Both the position numbers and the translations under genes were made by a program. From contig CAZBMZ010000004.1 in NCBI GenBank assembly GCA_964492845.1, positions 62,001-126,000 of the forward strand: a stretch of DNA of 64,000 nt. The letters are read 5' to 3'. Every line of letters starts with the position of its first letter. Position 1 is the first letter of the stretch. Source of the stretch: JADJPF01 sp964492845. Lineage in GTDB: Bacteria > Acidobacteriota > Blastocatellia > Chloracidobacteriales > JADJPF01. Shown piece after piece: positions 8,228-16,090 of the stretch. The notes beneath the pieces were generated by a model, which worked only from the letters and a program-made list of their open reading frames with translations, was not told the origin of the DNA and made no database searches.

Positions 8228-10003
8228 TTATTGCTCTTGTCCATCATCAGAACTAGCTGATAAAGAAGAGAATTGAGCAATTTCACCTAAAGAAGCAACA
8301 GATTCTTGATTTTGATAAGTGTTGACATCTTCTGGATCTAATTCTTTCGCAGCGGAACGTGCAGAAAGCCCAATTTTCTTTTGTGTTTCATCTAGTTTTA
8401 ATATCTTAAATGATAGCTCTTGACCAACTTGAAAAGCTGATTCTGCTTTTTCAACTCTTTGATCAGAAAGTTCTGAAATATGGCAAAGACCTTCAATACC
8501 ACCTGCTAACTCAACAAAGGCACCAAAATTAGCAAAACGTACAACTTTACCTTTTACTACATCTCCAACTTTATGAGTTTGGAAGAATTTATCCCAAGCA
8601 TTTGGTTCTAAGTCTTTTATTGATAAGCTAATACGAGATTTATCTGGTTCTAATGCTGTAATAATAGCTTCTACTTGTTGACCTTTCTTTAGAACTTCTG
8701 AAGGATGTTTAATCCTCTTAGTCCAAGAAATATCTGAAACATGTACAAGTCCATCAATGCCATCTTCAATTTCAACAAATGCCCCAAAGTCTGTAAGGTT
8801 TCTTACCTTTCCATGTACTTTTGAGCCAACTTGATAGCGTTCTGCAATTGAATCCCAAGGATTAGATAAGACTTGTTTTAAGCCTAGGCTAATACGTTTT
8901 TCTTTGGTATCAATATTTAGTACAACCGCATCAATTAATTGTCCAATAGAGACTATTTTTGCTGGGTGTTTAGTACGTTTTGACCAAGTCATTTCAGAAA
9001 TGTGTACTAAACCTTCTACACCTTCTTCTAACTCAACAAACGCACCATAATCAATAATAGAAACAACCTTACCTCTAACACGAAGTCCCATTGGGTAACG
9101 TTCCTCAACTGTATCCCAAGGATCTGGGAAAAGTTGTTTATAGCCCAAGCTAACTCGACCTTTTTCACGGTCATATTTTAATACTTTTACTTGCAAAGCA
9201 TCGTCTACCTTAAACATATCATTAGGGTTTTGTACTCTTCCCCAACAAATGTCTGTAACGTGAAGCAGGCCATCAATACCACCTAAATCAATAAAAACAC
9301 CATAATCTGTGATATTTTTGACTTTTCCTTCTAAAATTACACCTTCATCTATCATTTCTAAAGTAGAGTTTTTACGTTGAGAAACTTCTTCTTCTAAAAC
9401 TACTTTATGAGAAAGTACAATATTAGAACGACGACGATTTACTTTTAATACCTTGACAGGGATTTCTCTTCCCTTCCAAGCATCTAGGTTGCGTACAGGC
9501 TTAATGTCTACTTGACTACCAGGTAAAAAACCAGTAATACCACCTAAGTCTATTTTTAGACCGCCTTTAATACGTTCTAGTACCCGACCCTTTAAGTTTT
9601 CCTTTGTATTATAAGCTTTTTCGATTAATTCCCAACATTGCAAGTGAACGGCTTCTGCGCGAGAAAGCTCAACATAGCCTTCACTATTTTCTAGTTGCTT
9701 AATCATTACTGCAACTTCATCATTGGGTTGTACCAAAACTTTTCCATCGGTTGAGTCCATAAACTCTTCTATTGGTACAATTCCTTCTGACTTAAATCCA
9801 ATATCAATAATTACACCTCGATCAGAAACTTTGATTACACGACCATTAACTATTTCTCCTGGAGTTAAAGTCGATTGCGCTTCAAAGTTTTCTAGCAACG
9901 CACCAAAGTCTTCGACGGAATTTTGTGGGGTTTTGCCAGCAACATCTTGGCTATAGTCTTTTTCTGCCATTTCAGTACCAGCTTGGTTTAGGTTGTTAGT
10001 CAT
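8228..10003 (-). CDS. rpsA: 30S ribosomal protein S1
   Basis: The 591-residue protein contains six consecutive S1 (OB-fold) RNA-binding domains, seen as repeated GxVV...YGxFVEL/FGAFVEI...GLVHxSE motifs from ~50 to ~560. Length and domain number match bacterial S1 (usually 550-580). S1 holds mRNA on the 30S subunit and is needed for translation of weakly ribosome-bound messages. The ATG at 10003 has AGGAGG at 10016-10021. The last ~30 residues are acidic and Ser-rich. A long untranslated leader is predicted upstream. Confidence 0.97.
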   Translation of the reverse strand: MTNNLNQAGTEMAEKDYSQDVAGKTPQNSVEDFGALLENFEAQSTLTPGEIVNGRVIKVSDRGVIIDIGFKSEGIVPIEEFMDSTDGKVLVQPNDEVAVMIKQLENSEGYVELSRAEAVHLQCWELIEKAYNTKENLKGRVLERIKGGLKIDLGGITGFLPGSQVDIKPVRNLDAWKGREIPVKVLKVNRRRSNIVLSHKVVLEEEVSQRKNSTLEMIDEGVILEGKVKNITDYGVFIDLGGIDGLLHVTDICWGRVQNPNDMFKVDDALQVKVLKYDREKGRVSLGYKQLFPDPWDTVEERYPMGLRVRGKVVSIIDYGAFVELEEGVEGLVHISEMTWSKRTKHPAKIVSIGQLIDAVVLNIDTKEKRISLGLKQVLSNPWDSIAERYQVGSKVHGKVRNLTDFGAFVEIEDGIDGLVHVSDISWTKRIKHPSEVLKKGQQVEAIITALEPDKSRISLSIKDLEPNAWDKFFQTHKVGDVVKGKVVRFANFGAFVELAGGIEGLCHISELSDQRVEKAESAFQVGQELSFKILKLDETQKKIGLSARSAAKELDPEDVNTYQNQESVASLGEIAQFSSLSASSDDGQEQ

Positions 10004-10366
10004 TTAAAGTTAAGGCCTCCTAGCAAGTTAAAGCTTTTTTCTTGCCAAATACAACTAATAAAAATAGTAAATCTGTTTAATAAAAATGAAGTAAGATTGT
10101 TATACTGGCTTTAAATTAAAGTATTGAAAATATAAAAAATCCGTTACATTCTACCAACTAACCCTACTTGCTACCAAACTAAGATCGCTTAAAACTTGCA
10201 AAGTAAGGTCTTAACCCTCTTTTTTAGGGTTTGTTAGAACTAATAATATTTAACCACACTAACAAAAATGAGGAGTAACATTTGGTAGCGATATTAAGGA
10301 AAGCTATTTTGGCTAGACAAATCTACGTAACCAAACACTTCTTTCACTGTTGAATTTTTGCCAGGA
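10004..10366 (-). promoter_or_regulatory. Putative long rpsA mRNA leader
   Basis: If the promoter at 10367-10395 is used, the rpsA transcript starts near 10360 and carries a leader of about 350 bases. The leader includes a small hairpin (AACCCT 10213-10218 with AGGGTT 10226-10231). In other bacteria S1 represses its own translation through leader structure; the length here is compatible with that. No protein gene is seen in it. Confidence 0.4.
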
Positions 10367-10395
10367 AATTTACACTCTTAGGTAGTGCTTGTCAA
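10367..10395 (-). promoter_or_regulatory. Sigma70-type promoter, probably rpsA
   Basis: On the minus strand TTGACA (10395-10390) is separated by exactly 17 bases from TAAATT (10372-10367). The -35 is a perfect consensus and the -10 matches at 4 of 6. The only downstream minus-strand gene is rpsA. Confidence 0.55.
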
Positions 10396-10475
10396 GATTT
10401 TATTAACCGCTAGTCTTTATTAAACAAGATCATAGCCTTAAATTAAAATTTTTTGCTTCTTAAAGCTTAAGAGAC

Positions 10476-10504
10476 TTGACAGCCCTTTGCCCGATAAGTA
10501 GACT
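10476..10504 (+). promoter_or_regulatory. Promoter of tRNA-Met
   Basis: TTGACA at 10476-10481, a 17-base spacer, and TAGACT at 10499-10504. Transcription would start near 10511, 25 bases before the mature tRNA. Confidence 0.65.
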
Positions 10505-10535
10505 ATCGCTTTCTATAAATTCTATAAAAATCAAT

Positions 10536-10609
10536 GGCGGGGTAGCTCAGATGGTTAGAGCGTGGGATTCATAACCCCAAGGTCGGCAGTTCAATCCTGC
10601 CCTCCGCTA
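10536..10609 (+). tRNA. tRNA-Met (CAT), elongator-like
   Basis: All four arms fold. The acceptor GGCGGGG pairs with CTCCGCT including two G-U pairs (1:72 and 6:67). The D-arm is GCTC/GAGC, the anticodon CAT is at 10570-10572 within loop TTCATAA, and the T-arm GGCAG/CTGCC has loop TTCAATC. The A31/C39 position in the anticodon stem is mismatched. CCA is not encoded. The TAGCTCAG D-arm and paired acceptor end fit elongator Met better than initiator; an Ile2 tRNA (modified CAT) cannot be excluded. Confidence 0.9.
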
Positions 10610-10620
10610 TATTTAGATCT

Positions 10621-10644
10621 TTGGGTGCTACTGTTAGCACCCAA
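10621..10644 (+). terminator. Hairpin terminator after tRNA-Met
   Basis: TTGGGTGCTA (10621-10630) and TAGCACCCAA (10635-10644) form a perfect 10-bp stem with a 4-base loop, followed by AATTATTTA. It ends 23 bases before the dehydratase start. Confidence 0.65.
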
Positions 10645-10667
10645 AATTATTTAGGCCAAAATTTATT

Positions 10668-11615
10668 ATGCAACTTTCAGATATTCAAATAGCTGCTAGC
10701 AAAATCAACCCCTTTATTCATCAAACACCTTTACTTTCTAGTAAAACTCTTTCAAAACTTGTTGGCTGCGAAGTACGCTTAAAGGCTGAAAATCTACAAC
10801 GTGCTGGAGCATTTAAGATTCGAGGAGCATTAAATAAAATTCTCTCCTTAACAGACCAAGAACGTAGCAAAGGTGTAGTAGCTTTTTCTTCTGGTAATCA
10901 TGCTCAGGGAGTTGCTTTAGCTGCTAAGTTGCTTAATCTACAAGCTACTATTGTAATGCCTGAAGACGCTATGGAGTTAAAAGTAATAGCTACAAAAGCT
11001 TATGGAGCCGAAGTAGTGCAATCAGGAGTAAATGCTGTAACTCGTAGTAAAGTTGCAGCCGAAATTGTAGAAAAAACTGGGGCTATAATGGTTCCGCCAT
11101 TTGATGACCCTTTTATTATTGCAGGCCAAGGAACTATTGCACTAGAAATTTTTAGAGATTGGTCAGAAGTAGAAACTATTGTAGTTCCTTTAGGCGGTGG
11201 CGGTTTGAGTTCTGGCATCACATTAGCAGCCACAAGCATTAATCCTAAAATCCGTGTTTATGCTGTTGAGCCTGCTGCTGGAAATGATGGTCAAGAGTCT
11301 CTAAGAAGCGGCAAAATTGTTAGTATCGACCCCCCAAAAACCATTGCTGATGGAGCGCGAACTACTGCTATTGGCGAGATACCTTTCTCAATACTGCGTG
11401 AGCGTATTACTGATATTGTTACTGTAGAAGACACTGCGTTACTTTCAGCCATAAAGTTACTAGCTCTTTATTCCAAGCTAGTAGTTGAACCTACAGGAGC
11501 ATTAGCTGTAGCTGCTTTATTAGAAGGAAAAATCTCTCAGCCTTCAAAAACAGTTGCTGTTTTAAGTGGTGGCAATATAGCCCCAGAAATGCTAGCTCAA
11601 GCCTTAACTACTTAG
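10668..11615 (+). CDS. Threonine/serine dehydratase, PLP-dependent, without ACT domain
   Basis: The 315-residue enzyme has the PLP-lysine motif AGAFKIRGA (around residue 50) and the phosphate-binding glycine loop GGGGLSSG (~170). N-terminal INPFIHQTPLL is typical of the serine/threonine dehydratase family. It would deaminate threonine to 2-oxobutyrate (or serine to pyruvate) in the cytoplasm. It lacks the C-terminal ACT regulatory domain of biosynthetic IlvA, so it resembles catabolic TdcB or serine racemase. No clear ribosome-binding site precedes the ATG. Confidence 0.88.
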   Translation: MQLSDIQIAASKINPFIHQTPLLSSKTLSKLVGCEVRLKAENLQRAGAFKIRGALNKILSLTDQERSKGVVAFSSGNHAQGVALAAKLLNLQATIVMPEDAMELKVIATKAYGAEVVQSGVNAVTRSKVAAEIVEKTGAIMVPPFDDPFIIAGQGTIALEIFRDWSEVETIVVPLGGGGLSSGITLAATSINPKIRVYAVEPAAGNDGQESLRSGKIVSIDPPKTIADGARTTAIGEIPFSILRERITDIVTVEDTALLSAIKLLALYSKLVVEPTGALAVAALLEGKISQPSKTVAVLSGGNIAPEMLAQALTT

Positions 11616-11620
11616 TTTTA

Positions 11621-12400
11621 TTAGTCTTCATACTCATTTACATCAATACCTAATTCTAGTAATTCCTCTTTAGCAAAACGTACAGCATTAGCAACATTAG
11701 CTAATGCTACAACTTTCTTAAAATCTTCTATAGCCTTTTCGCGCTCTCCTTTAGCTTTATAAATTAATGCTCGATTAAAAAAGGCTTCTGAATAACTCGG
11801 ATTAAGTTTAATTGCTTCGCTAAAGTCATTTATTGCTTGGTCAAGATTTCCTTTTTTACGGTAAGCATAAGCACGGTTATTATAGGCATCTACATAGCTA
11901 GGATTAATACCTATGATTTGATTATATTCGCTAATTGCGTCATCTATCTTACCTGATTGATAATAAGCTATAGCTAAGTTAAAACGAGCTTCTAAATAAT
12001 TTGGGTCAATTTTGATGGCCTCTTTATAATCAGCCAAAGCTTTTTCTCTATCTTCTTCACTTAAAAAAGTAACTGCCTTCGCCATATAAACATTGCCGCG
12101 TTCTAAAAGAGCTTGGGGATAATCTTTTTTCTTTTTTAATGCGTCTGTATAGTCCTGAATTGCAAGCTCATAGTCTTGTCTATCAAAAAATCCAGCCCCT
12201 CGCATTAAGTATTCTTCCGCGCTTCTGAGTTTAGGCTGTTTTTTTGGTTTTGGTGGTTTAAGTGGTTTTAAGAGTGTTCCTGTTTCAGAAGGATCATTAA
12301 CCCCATTAGGGTTAGACACTTGAGCTTTTACTAGCGAAACACTTGCTAGTAGAAAAATTATGGTAAGTAAACAATAATTAAAACGTCTAGCCATAATCAA
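11621..12400 (-). CDS. Exported TPR-repeat protein
   Basis: The 259-residue protein starts with a signal peptide (LLTIIFLLASVSLVKAQ). A basic proline/lysine linker follows and then about five tetratricopeptide repeats from ~60 to ~235, with typical spacing (ALADYKEAIKIDPNYLEARF, AINDFSEAIKLNPSYSEAFF). It is probably periplasmic and acts as a protein-interaction scaffold; no enzymatic domain is present. The stop lies 6 bases from the convergent dehydratase stop. Confidence 0.85.
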   Translation of the reverse strand: MIMARRFNYCLLTIIFLLASVSLVKAQVSNPNGVNDPSETGTLLKPLKPPKPKKQPKLRSAEEYLMRGAGFFDRQDYELAIQDYTDALKKKKDYPQALLERGNVYMAKAVTFLSEEDREKALADYKEAIKIDPNYLEARFNLAIAYYQSGKIDDAISEYNQIIGINPSYVDAYNNRAYAYRKKGNLDQAINDFSEAIKLNPSYSEAFFNRALIYKAKGEREKAIEDFKKVVALANVANAVRFAKEELLELGIDVNEYED

Positions 12401-12423
12401 AACCTCATAAAATAACCTAATAT

Positions 12424-12663
12424 TTAAGCTATTTCTCTTTGTTTTATTTTATCTTTTTTGTGTAGTTTTTCTTTTTCTAACTCTAATAAAAATTCTGCTA
12501 CCTGGTTTCTAAGATCCGTCACATGATGGGTAAAACTGGCTAAAACTAGTTTTTTAGCAAAATTATTAGGATCCACTTTTAAGGCTTCTTCATCTTCTCT
12601 CAAAATTTCTTCAGCTTTCCTAAGTTGATTTTTAAGTCTTTCAAAAGCTCTATTTTTATCCAT
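12424..12663 (-). CDS. Small helical hypothetical protein
   Basis: The 79-residue protein is almost entirely charged helix (KNQLRKAEEILREDEEAL, then QVAEFLLELEKEKLHKK), probably a coiled coil. No known domain was recognised. The ATG at 12663 is preceded by TTTGGAG. It is immediately downstream of a decayed coding region (12679-12920) and upstream of the TPR gene, with 23 bases between them, so it probably shares their transcript. Confidence 0.55.
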   Translation of the reverse strand: MDKNRAFERLKNQLRKAEEILREDEEALKVDPNNFAKKLVLASFTHHVTDLRNQVAEFLLELEKEKLHKKDKIKQREIA

Positions 12664-12678
12664 AATACTCCAAATTTA

Positions 12679-12920
12679 TCAAATAAAAATTCGAGCAATA
12701 CCTTTAGGTGTTTCATCTTTGCTAAACCCAAACCAACCTCGCCAATAGCTTCGTCTAGACAAATCTTCCGAAAATGCTAAATGCACATCACATTTATAGA
12801 TTTCTTATAGACTATATACTTGTAAATTAGTTATATCATTTTGTTTTGCACAAAACACTACATCAATATCATAAAGATAACAAATCTATTTTCTTGAGCA
12901 AAAACTAAATTGCTAGAAAT
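12679..12920 (-). pseudogene. Decayed coding remnant
   Basis: On the minus strand, coding-like text can be read across a frame change and one in-frame stop: NLVFAQENRFVI (signal-peptide-like), a frameshift, YDIDVVFCAKQNDITNLQ, a TAA, then YKCDVHLAFSEDLSRRSYW and WFGFSKDETPKGIARIFI before TGA at 12681-12679. Residue composition looks like a real protein rather than random AT-rich sequence. I do not recognise the family. It could be an exported protein lost by mutation. Confidence 0.4.
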
Positions 12921-13010
12921 TACTTTTTAGCATCTTTAACTCAATTTTCTTAACAGCAAGCTTTATAATTACTTTTTTACAAGAAATTTTAAGGAGATAC
13001 CCTATCCTTT
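12921..13010 (+). promoter_or_regulatory. Leader of the lipoprotein-like gene
   Basis: The remaining part of the 12664-13010 gap is AT-rich and holds AAGGAGA at 12991-12997, upstream of the 13011 start at a rather long spacing. No convincing promoter was found. Confidence 0.35.
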
Positions 13011-13577
13011 ATGCTTAAGAAATTGTTTGGTTGGTCATTTGTTGCTACATTGCTGCTATTTTTTATTAACTGCGAAAGTCAAAACACTCCTCAACCAAAA
13101 CTAACAATTCTTTCTGATCCTTCTAGCCCAATTGCTAGTCCAGAACCTGAAGAAACAGCTAGTAACTTATCAGCAAATGAAAATGCAAATAGATTTTCTC
13201 CTCAAGACACTATACTAGCTTTTTGTGCAGCAGATTTTAAGGGTGTAAGAACTGCCCCTGATACTTATCAGCAAATTATCCCTTATATTCTTTGGGAAGA
13301 AGAATTAACGAATGAAGCTATTATTGTGTCAGATTTTAGAGTAGTTAATTCTACTATAAAAGAAGATGAAGCTAATATTGCTGTTACTTATAACAATGTT
13401 GGACATATAAAAGCAGATGAAAAAGGCAAACTTAAACTAGAAAAAATTGGGCTAACAACAGAAACCTTAACCTATAAATTAGTTAAAGATAAAGGGCAGT
13501 GGAAAATAGAGTCTCCTCAACCACCCCCACACATATCTTTAGAGGTAGCTAAAAAATTAGTGCCAAAAAATAGCTAG
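13011..13577 (+). CDS. Lipoprotein-like hypothetical protein
   Basis: The 188-residue protein has an N-terminal hydrophobic segment (FVATLLLFFINC) ending in Cys22, resembling a lipobox, though Asn at -1 is unusual. A Pro/Ser/Glu-rich linker follows. The globular part (~65-185) reads FSPQDTILAFCAADFKGVR and TLTYKLVKDKGQWKIESP, suggesting an NTF2-like or DUF4878-type beta-rich fold. Probably attached to a membrane; function unknown. Confidence 0.65.
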   Translation: MLKKLFGWSFVATLLLFFINCESQNTPQPKLTILSDPSSPIASPEPEETASNLSANENANRFSPQDTILAFCAADFKGVRTAPDTYQQIIPYILWEEELTNEAIIVSDFRVVNSTIKEDEANIAVTYNNVGHIKADEKGKLKLEKIGLTTETLTYKLVKDKGQWKIESPQPPPHISLEVAKKLVPKNS

Positions 13578-13818
13578 CCTATTGTACCTAATATTTACTT
13601 AATTTTGTTAAACTATATCCAAATAACAACTAAAACTGATTGACAGTTATAAGCTTGATTTCTAAAATCCTTGTACTTATGAAATCTTTAACACCCACAC
13701 AAATAAATGAAATTTCCAGCAATTATTTTGGTTGCTGTATGTCTATTTGTATTAAATCTTGCCTTTCACATAGGCGGCATCGGTGTAGGATGTAAGTACC
13801 AAGTTTTTGCACCAACCA
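13578..13818 (+). other. Gap with attenuator-like pairing and a small frame
   Basis: GGCGGC at 13773-13778 can pair with GCCGCC at 13824-13829, which is also one arm of the terminator downstream. GGTGTA (13782-13787) can pair with TGCACC (13808-13813) inside that loop. A 59-codon frame (13707-13886) with a hydrophobic N-terminus (MKFPAIILVAVCLFVLNLAF) crosses the terminator and has no ribosome-binding site, so it is not called as a gene. Confidence 0.35.
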
Positions 13819-13847
13819 AAAAGGCCGCCAAAAATAGGCGGCCTTTT
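13819..13847. terminator. Strong Rho-independent terminator, probably bidirectional
   Basis: AAAAGGCCGCC (13819-13829) and GGCGGCCTTTT (13837-13847) make an 11-bp stem with a 7-base A-rich loop. It is followed by GTTTTT on the plus strand and by a T-run on the minus strand. Confidence 0.85.
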
Positions 13848-13924
13848 GTTTTTGGAGCAATAAATTTTAGAAATGCACTTTTTTAAGTGTAATTAATTAA
13901 GCTTAATTAGCTGTGGAGAAAAAA

Positions 13925-14266
13925 ATGCAAAGTGCCAATAAGTTAGCTCAAATTGTCAAATCTATCCGCTTAAGCCAAAGCCTTTGGCAAGAAAAAATCC
14001 ATCAATCCTGGAATTTAGGCCAAAACGATGGTCAAGGTTTTGCAATTGGCGACCCAGATGACTCATTAAAAGAAGCTTTAGCTAAAGAGGGTTTTGATTT
14101 TGTTATAGAAATTAATGGTATTGCTATAGGAACTGATTGGATTAATACAATTGTAGCTGTAAAGAAATGTTATGGCCCTTGGGCAGTTGATATAACTGAT
14201 AATTTACTAAAAAGTAATTATTCTATGCCAAGAAAATTCTCTGTCCTTAATAGATTAATTAGATAG
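13925..14266 (+). CDS. Hypothetical protein
   Basis: The 113-residue protein has no recognised domain. It starts with a helical segment (NKLAQIVKSIRLSQSLWQEK), then a Gly/Asp-rich stretch (GFAIGDPDD), a beta segment (DFVIEINGIAIGTDW) and a basic C-terminus. No signal peptide or membrane helix. I place the start at ATG 13925, with GGAG at 13915-13918, instead of the in-frame GTG at 13913 that overlaps that site. It follows the strong terminator and so is probably transcribed alone. Confidence 0.55.
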   Translation: MQSANKLAQIVKSIRLSQSLWQEKIHQSWNLGQNDGQGFAIGDPDDSLKEALAKEGFDFVIEINGIAIGTDWINTIVAVKKCYGPWAVDITDNLLKSNYSMPRKFSVLNRLIR

Positions 14267-14318
14267 CTACTAATATAAGTAAGGAGTTAATCGTTTAACT
14301 CCTTACTTAACCAACAAG

Positions 14319-15131
14319 TTATGGAAGTTTTAATACTTGTAAATATTTACCTTCTTCAAAGGTAAACTTAAAAATTCCCTTAAATCTACTAACATCAGAA
14401 ACTCCCCCACCGCTTGCAATAGTAGGCATACGATACTTAGTATCAAACTCTGAGTAATCCACAGTAGCATTAATGCTTTGTAGTTTATCTAGTATTTTGT
14501 CAAATGCTTTTAGGTTATATAACCCATCTATTTGAACAGTTAAAACTGCTCCGCTTTGAGGATTAAGATAAACTACTCCTGATGCTAAAGTTACAGTAGT
14601 AACCCCAGGTTTGGGAGCAAAACGAAAAGCTACTTCTCCCTTATGTTTTTCTGAAATTTGAGAAGCGGGAATTTCTTCAAACTGCATATTGGCAACTTTT
14701 TCTGGTAATAATGGGAAAAAGAGTAAATCTAGAAAAGCACCTGAAGCTAAACCTGTTCTTGCTTTAGGGTCAACGTTATTTTTTGGCTTACCTTTATCAT
14801 CAGTATCTGCTACAACACGGCTATTAACAGGATATTGGCCGGTTTCATCTGGAGCAGTGCTTGGTTCAACCATTACGGTAGTAAGACGTAATTTATCTAA
14901 TTTTCCTGGGCTACCATTTTTTTCTTTTTTGAAAAGTTCTACTTTAACGCTTTGTCTATAACTGCAATGATCGCGTAGAGTTAAAGAGATATCTTGATTT
15001 TTTGCAGCCTTACAAATTAAGTCTGGAGCATTACAACCTCCTTCTGCTGCTACAGAATGCACAGATAAGTTAGTAAGCAAAAATGCACAAACTAGGGCAA
15101 AAATTGACCACCAAGTTGCTTTTTTCTTCAT
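14319..15131 (-). CDS. Exported hypothetical protein
   Basis: The 270-residue protein has a signal peptide (MKKKATWWSIFALVCAFLL ... VHSVAAE) and a mature part with four early cysteines (GGCNAPDLIC, then DHCSY), probably disulfide-bonded in the periplasm. The rest is beta-rich with no recognised family. The ATG at 15131 is favoured because AGGAG lies 8 bases upstream; an in-frame GTG at 15140 touches that site. It is divergent from the zinc-ribbon gene at 15338, with a long inverted repeat between them. Confidence 0.65.
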   Translation of the reverse strand: MKKKATWWSIFALVCAFLLTNLSVHSVAAEGGCNAPDLICKAAKNQDISLTLRDHCSYRQSVKVELFKKEKNGSPGKLDKLRLTTVMVEPSTAPDETGQYPVNSRVVADTDDKGKPKNNVDPKARTGLASGAFLDLLFFPLLPEKVANMQFEEIPASQISEKHKGEVAFRFAPKPGVTTVTLASGVVYLNPQSGAVLTVQIDGLYNLKAFDKILDKLQSINATVDYSEFDTKYRMPTIASGGGVSDVSRFKGIFKFTFEEGKYLQVLKLP

Positions 15132-15202
15132 GAAAAACACTCCTAAAAATAAATAATTATGGCTAAAAAATATTATTGAATTAAATTGTTGGTTGCTTAT
15201 AA

Positions 15203-15264
15203 ATATGAGTATTGCTTTGAGCTTAAAATTATAAGACTATTCTTTCTTAAAGCAATACTCATAT
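15203..15264. repeat. 16-bp perfect inverted repeat between divergent genes
   Basis: ATATGAGTATTGCTTT (15203-15218) is exactly inverted as AAAGCAATACTCATAT (15249-15264), separated by 30 bases, and inner bases extend the pairing by three more (one G-U). It lies in the promoter region shared by the genes starting at 15131 and 15338. It could be a regulator-binding site or an RNA hairpin. Confidence 0.6.
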
Positions 15265-15337
15265 GTGCAAACTCGTGAAGTTGGACGTAAAGAAATTATA
15301 AAATGTTGCTAATCATCTTTTGTATAAGGAAATACAA

Positions 15338-15988
15338 ATGAAAAATAAGCTTTATTCCTTAGAACTTAGAATTGATCAACTCCTAGCAGAGTTAGAAAAC
15401 TATTTTCGTATGCAGGGCCATCAGGTTCAAATTGTCCCCGTTGCTGGTGGACAGGTTTTACAAGCATTAAAAGAAAGCACCCTTAGTGCTATTACAGGTC
15501 AATCTTCAGCACTCACAATTAAGCTTTTACCTCATCCACAAGGAACAATGGTTGAAATAGGCTCTTCTAAGTGGATTGATAAGGCTGCGGCTGGAGTGAT
15601 TGGTTATGTTCTACTTCCTCCACTAATTTTATTTCCTATAATTGGAATGTATAACCAATATAGACTTAGTGAAGAAGCCTGGCGTATTATTGATTCTTTT
15701 GCTGCTCGGACACAAACAGCTAATAATCCTAATAATCCTAACTATACGCCTCCTTATAATCCTGGAGGCTGGGCAGGTAATCCACCTAACGCGCCACCAA
15801 ATTGGGGTAGCGCAAATACTAGTCAAAATTGTACTAATTGTGGTTCTTGGCTAAGTCCTAGTGCTACTTTTTGCTCAGGCTGTGGAGTACAAGCAAATAG
15901 ATCTTCTGCTCCTGTTTGTAAAAAATGTGGAACTAATAACTTACCTGGAGCAAGATTTTGCTCTAGTTGTGGTGAAAGATTTGTTTAA
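15338..15988 (+). CDS. Membrane protein with double C-terminal zinc ribbon
   Basis: The 216-residue protein has an N-terminal alpha/beta part with a central membrane segment (GVIGYVLLPPLILFPIIGMY, ~89-108). An Asn/Pro-rich linker follows and then two zinc ribbons (NCTNCGSW...CSGCG and CKKCGTN...CSSCG) filling the last ~55 residues. The start is ATG 15338 with AAGGA just upstream. The ribbons are probably cytoplasmic and could bind protein or nucleic acid. No enzymatic motif is present. Confidence 0.7.
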   Translation: MKNKLYSLELRIDQLLAELENYFRMQGHQVQIVPVAGGQVLQALKESTLSAITGQSSALTIKLLPHPQGTMVEIGSSKWIDKAAAGVIGYVLLPPLILFPIIGMYNQYRLSEEAWRIIDSFAARTQTANNPNNPNYTPPYNPGGWAGNPPNAPPNWGSANTSQNCTNCGSWLSPSATFCSGCGVQANRSSAPVCKKCGTNNLPGARFCSSCGERFV

Positions 15989-16090
15989 TTTATTTTGTCT
16001 TAATAAAAGCTTTTTGCTAACCAACCAACAAGTCTTAACAGTTGATAAGTTTCTCTGTTATAGTGCAACAAGTGTCTTTTAGGAGAAGCC

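Noticed and set aside
13707..13886. 59-codon hydrophobic frame as a gene
   Set aside because: It has no ribosome-binding site and runs through a strong terminator; kept only as a finding.
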